From Verrucomicrobiota bacterium (GTDB lineage Bacteria; Verrucomicrobiota; Verrucomicrobiia; Opitutales; UBA2995): 9,340 nt of DNA. Within the stretch, counting starts at the first letter, position 1; the number at the start of each line of letters is the position of its first letter. The notes under the pieces are model-generated. The model saw only the letters and a list, made by a program, of their open reading frames with translations. It was not told the origin of the DNA and ran no database searches. Below, one piece after another: positions 6,705-9,340 of the stretch. Location: assembly GCA_027297085.1 (NCBI GenBank), contig JAPUIL010000670.1:1-9340 (forward strand). The letters run 5' to 3'. The position numbers and the translations under genes are program-made.

Positions 6705-6750
6705 AATAGACCTAGACAGTGGGAGACTCAATCTATCTAGTTTGCAGCTT

Positions 6751-7749
6751 ATGACGCGCTTAGCCCCGGGGGTTATTATATCAGGAACGGGTTCTTACGC
6801 ACCATCCAGGATCGTTACTAACGATGAAATTTCCGCACAATTGGACACCACGGATGAGTGGATACGTTCGCGTACTGGTATCAAGGAAAGACGGATAGCA
6901 GGTGACGATGAATCCACTTCATTCATGGGCGCCGAGGCCGCAAAATCCGCCATGGATTCCGCTGGAGTGTCTGCATCGGACATTGATCTGATAATTGTGG
7001 CTACCCTGAGCCCCGACATGCTGTTTCCGTCCACCGCCTCTCTTATTCAAACTCAGCTCGGTTTGAGGAAGATAACCAGTTTTGATCTTTCAGCTGCTTG
7101 TTCAGGTTTTATATACGCTTTGGAAGTCGTATCCAACATGATGCGTAGCGATGCCTACCAGCATGCCCTGATCATCGGATCTGAAAAAATATCTTCTATA
7201 CTCGATTGGGAAGACCGCAGCACCTGTGTTTTGTTTGGCGACGGAGCAGGAGCGGTGGTTTTGAGTAAAACAGATGACACGAGTGCCGGTATCATTGACT
7301 CTTACACGGGCAATGACGGTGCTAAACCTGAGCTACTCTGTTTACCCGGAGGCGGAAGCGCCTGCCCTCCCACCATCGATTCCCTGGCTCAACGAAAGCA
7401 CTTTCTAAAAATGAATGGCCGGGAAATCTTTAGGATTGCGGTTAGATGGATGGAACAATCTGCCGTCATCATGCTCGAAAGACATGGACTGAAACCTGAA
7501 GATATCAGTCTCATTATTCCGCACCAGGCCAACTTGCGCATCATTCATGCACTTGCCCGCTCCATTAAAATCCCAAAAGAAAAGTTATTTGTGAACGTGG
7601 AACGTTATGGAAATACCTCCGCAGCCTCCATCCCAATCGCCTTGCATGAAGCCAGGCAAAAAGGTTGCATTCAATCCGGTGACTATGTGCTATTAGTTGC
7701 TTTTGGAGCTGGATTAACCTGGGGCTCAACGCTTATTAAATGGCATTAA
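6751..7749 (+). CDS. fabH: 3-oxoacyl-ACP synthase III (KAS III)
   Basis: Condenses acetyl-CoA, or another short acyl-CoA, with malonyl-ACP to begin fatty acid synthesis in the cytoplasm. The 332-residue protein has the complete thiolase-fold active site: Cys117 in DLSAACSGF (112-120), His258 in PHQAN (257-261) and Asn288 in YGNTSAAS (286-293). It also has the N-terminal GTGSYAPSRIVTN (12-24), DEWIRSRTGI (35-44), FGDGAGAVV (162-170) and the C-terminal FGAGLTWGS (318-326). Length and motif spacing match FabH, not the chain-elongating FabB/F. I chose the ATG at 6751; a TTG at 6742 would add three residues. A GGGAG at 6721-6725 is too far upstream (more than 20 bases) to serve this ATG in the normal way. 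fabD, fabG and acpP, which often follow fabH, are absent. The stop overlaps the earliest possible start of the next gene. Confidence 0.97.
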   Translation: MTRLAPGVIISGTGSYAPSRIVTNDEISAQLDTTDEWIRSRTGIKERRIAGDDESTSFMGAEAAKSAMDSAGVSASDIDLIIVATLSPDMLFPSTASLIQTQLGLRKITSFDLSAACSGFIYALEVVSNMMRSDAYQHALIIGSEKISSILDWEDRSTCVLFGDGAGAVVLSKTDDTSAGIIDSYTGNDGAKPELLCLPGGGSACPPTIDSLAQRKHFLKMNGREIFRIAVRWMEQSAVIMLERHGLKPEDISLIIPHQANLRIIHALARSIKIPKEKLFVNVERYGNTSAASIPIALHEARQKGCIQSGDYVLLVAFGAGLTWGSTLIKWH

Positions 7750-7751
7750 TC

Positions 7752-8819
7752 ATGCGAAAACTAAGTTGGATTCTTTTGATTGGATTTCTGGCCTTAATCC
7801 AAGGCCCATTGCGAGCAAAACTGGAATGGTATCCGGTCGGCGGTTGGCAATTTATAGGCGACCGTTCTAAAGCCTTTATTGGTGATCCGGAGGAGTTTGA
7901 AGAAATCCGCGATCTCATGAACGTCGCGCGCGATGCTCATGAAAGAGGCAAACACAAAAAATCCATCAAAATGTACCGCCGAGTATGGGACCGTTATCCC
8001 GGCTCCATCTTTGCCCCAGAAGCTCTCTACCAAACTGCACGGGTGGAATATGACCGGAATTCATTCCGACGTGGATTTAACGCTCTGACCACTATCATTC
8101 TAGGTTATCCTGACTATGATAAATACAACACGGTTGTAAGACTTCAGTTCAGTATAGCCACTGATCTTTATGATGGAAAACGCGCCCGGTATTTCTGGGG
8201 TCTGCTTCCAGGATTTAAAGGCTATGATCGAGCCGTGATCATGTATGAGACCATGGTCTCGAATGCCCCTTACAGTGATTATGCTCCCATGGCGCTCATG
8301 AAAGCCGCGGAGCTTCACATAAATCTAAACAATGATATTTATGCGCTCGATACTCTGGACCGGCTCATAAATAACTACCCGGATAGCATGTTGGCTGGGG
8401 ACGCCTACATTTTGCTGGCCCAGACTTTTTCAAAACTGGTCGACGGCCCTGAGTATGATCAAGGAGCAACCCGCGAGGCGATAAGCTACTTTGAGGACTT
8501 TCTTATTCTGTTTCCTGAACATCCGAATGTGAAGATGGGGGAAGATGGATTGGCCAAAATGAAAAGTGTGGAAGCACAAAGCCAAATGGTGAAAGGCGAT
8601 TTCTATTATTACAAATGGAAAGATTTACGTGCTGCTAGGGTGTTCTACAATGAAGCCATAACTACGGCTCCCAAATCACCAGAAGCTGAAAAGGCCAAAG
8701 AGATGCTGGCCCGTATCGATGAAAGGTTGAAAGTATTTGCCGAGAAGGCTGGGGTCGACCCTGACACACTCATTCCGAAGTCAGATGACGAAGGGGTCGT
8801 TGACCCAACCAAATTCTAA
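7752..8819 (+). CDS. BamD-like outer membrane assembly TPR protein
   Basis: Resembles BamD/YfiO, the essential TPR subunit of the beta-barrel assembly machine on the periplasmic face of the outer membrane. From the ATG at 7752 the 355-residue product begins with a signal peptide (MRKLSWILLIGFLALIQGPL, cleavage probably after LRA near 22). Several TPR-type units follow, near 56-89, 92-120, 158-182, 190-215, 240-262 and 277-309. They carry typical phrases such as SIKMYRRVWDRYPGS, APYSDYAPMALMK and FEDFLILFPEHP. The APYSDYAP and GPEYDQGATREAISYFEDF segments are what I associate with BamD-family proteins. Oddity: BamD is normally a lipoprotein, but this protein has no cysteine, so it cannot be lipidated. 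Plain periplasmic TPR protein is the fallback reading. An in-frame ATG at 7740 would overlap fabH by ten bases and add four residues. lptE follows after 10 bases. Confidence 0.82.
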   Translation: MRKLSWILLIGFLALIQGPLRAKLEWYPVGGWQFIGDRSKAFIGDPEEFEEIRDLMNVARDAHERGKHKKSIKMYRRVWDRYPGSIFAPEALYQTARVEYDRNSFRRGFNALTTIILGYPDYDKYNTVVRLQFSIATDLYDGKRARYFWGLLPGFKGYDRAVIMYETMVSNAPYSDYAPMALMKAAELHINLNNDIYALDTLDRLINNYPDSMLAGDAYILLAQTFSKLVDGPEYDQGATREAISYFEDFLILFPEHPNVKMGEDGLAKMKSVEAQSQMVKGDFYYYKWKDLRAARVFYNEAITTAPKSPEAEKAKEMLARIDERLKVFAEKAGVDPDTLIPKSDDEGVVDPTKF

Positions 8820-8829
8820 ACCTTTGTTC

Positions 8830-9339
8830 ATGTCCCCGGTTCAACGCTTCCTGGCTCTGCTAACCGTCGCATCTAGTTTGATGCTGTACGGGTGTGCACA
8901 CTACCAGGCAGGCGATGGATCATCGGCTCCATTCTCTTCTATTCAAATCAGTCCGATAAAAAACCTGAGCCTGGCGCCCCAGATCAATCAGGTGCTAAAT
9001 CACGATTTGCGGGAGGTATTCATTCAACGGGGAAAAGTTGCGGTTGAGAATACAGGAGAAGCTTCGCTGAAGGTTACTTTGACCGGATACAATCGCGAGA
9101 CAGTGGCCACTAACTCCCAGGATACTGGGCTCGCACGCAAATATGCTTTAACTCTTTCAGCTAGCTGCGACCTGATAAACCGGGGCGGCAATTCGAACTA
9201 CTTCACTGAACGGCCGGTAGAAGTGAGTGTTGAAGTATTCCTGGATTCGGGACAGACGCGAACTGAGACGAACGCCATCCCCTTACTGAGCAAAAAACTC
9301 GCCGAAGCGATTGCCAACGAAGTCCTGCAAGTCTGGTAA
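8830..9339 (+). CDS. lptE: LptE-like LPS-assembly lipoprotein
   Basis: Probable outer membrane lipoprotein that plugs and stabilises the LptD barrel during LPS insertion. The 169-residue product begins MSPVQRFLALLTVASSLM and has a lipobox LMLYGC, with Cys20 expected to be lipidated after signal peptidase II cleavage. The mature part follows the pattern I know for LptE: a strand with SIQISPIKN, helix residues (QINQVLNHDLREVFIQRGKVAVE), then strands around LKVTLTGYNRETVA, the YALTLSASCDLIN strand, and a final helix ending LAEAIANEVLQVW. I chose the ATG at 8830 because it gives a proper lipoprotein signal. An open frame continues upstream into the bamD-like gene, with an ATG at 8785, but that would bury the signal. 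It follows the bamD-like gene by 10 bases and ends one base before the window end. LptE sequences diverge widely, so the name rests on architecture and context. Confidence 0.75.
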   Translation: MSPVQRFLALLTVASSLMLYGCAHYQAGDGSSAPFSSIQISPIKNLSLAPQINQVLNHDLREVFIQRGKVAVENTGEASLKVTLTGYNRETVATNSQDTGLARKYALTLSASCDLINRGGNSNYFTERPVEVSVEVFLDSGQTRTETNAIPLLSKKLAEAIANEVLQVW

Positions 9340-9340
9340 T

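Noticed and set aside
8737..8829. Extended N-terminus of the LptE-like protein inside the bamD-like gene
   Set aside because: It would place about 31 residues before the lipoprotein signal; the ATG at 8830 gives a normal signal and lipobox.

Overview
The window reads as ordinary core chromosome from a Gram-negative, LPS-bearing bacterium. It probably belongs to the Verrucomicrobiota (Opitutae-like). That placement rests on general resemblance of the proteins: a long UppP with a signal-like N-terminus, a BamD-type TPR protein without a lipidation cysteine, and a clostridial/chlamydial-type phosphatidylserine decarboxylase. It is an inference, not a database result. No insertion sequence, phage gene, CRISPR array, toxin-antitoxin pair or defence gene was found. 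Ten protein genes and one tRNA occupy almost the whole sequence.

Left part, plus strand: bases 65-149 encode tRNA-Leu(UAG) with an encoded CCA end. Bases 1-64 and 150-252 hold no gene I can support. 

Left part, minus strand: a tight unit is transcribed in the order trpD, glmM, TPR protein, psd (4198 down to 253). trpD and glmM overlap by an ATGA, the TPR gene starts 3 bases after the glmM stop, and psd follows after 17 bases. The unit mixes tryptophan synthesis (trpD), UDP-GlcNAc supply (glmM) and phosphatidylethanolamine synthesis (psd).

Right part, plus strand: uppP runs divergently from trpD. After a 111-base gap come rpmF (a 59-residue bL32 gene), plsX, fabH, a bamD-like gene and an lptE-like lipoprotein gene. 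rpmF-plsX-fabH is a widely conserved core. Here it is followed by two outer-membrane assembly factors instead of fabD, fabG and acpP.

Working together, most of the genes feed the envelope. GlmM starts the UDP-GlcNAc branch used for peptidoglycan and lipid A. UppP recycles the undecaprenyl carrier. PlsX and FabH feed phospholipid and fatty acid synthesis, and Psd makes PE. BamD and LptE belong to outer-membrane protein and LPS insertion machines. 

I do not see an undescribed system. The points most worth a second look are the UppP architecture, the BamD-like protein lacking a lipobox, the D/D/N/N replacement of the bL32 zinc cysteines, trpD insertions next to the active site, and the near absence of Shine-Dalgarno sequences.
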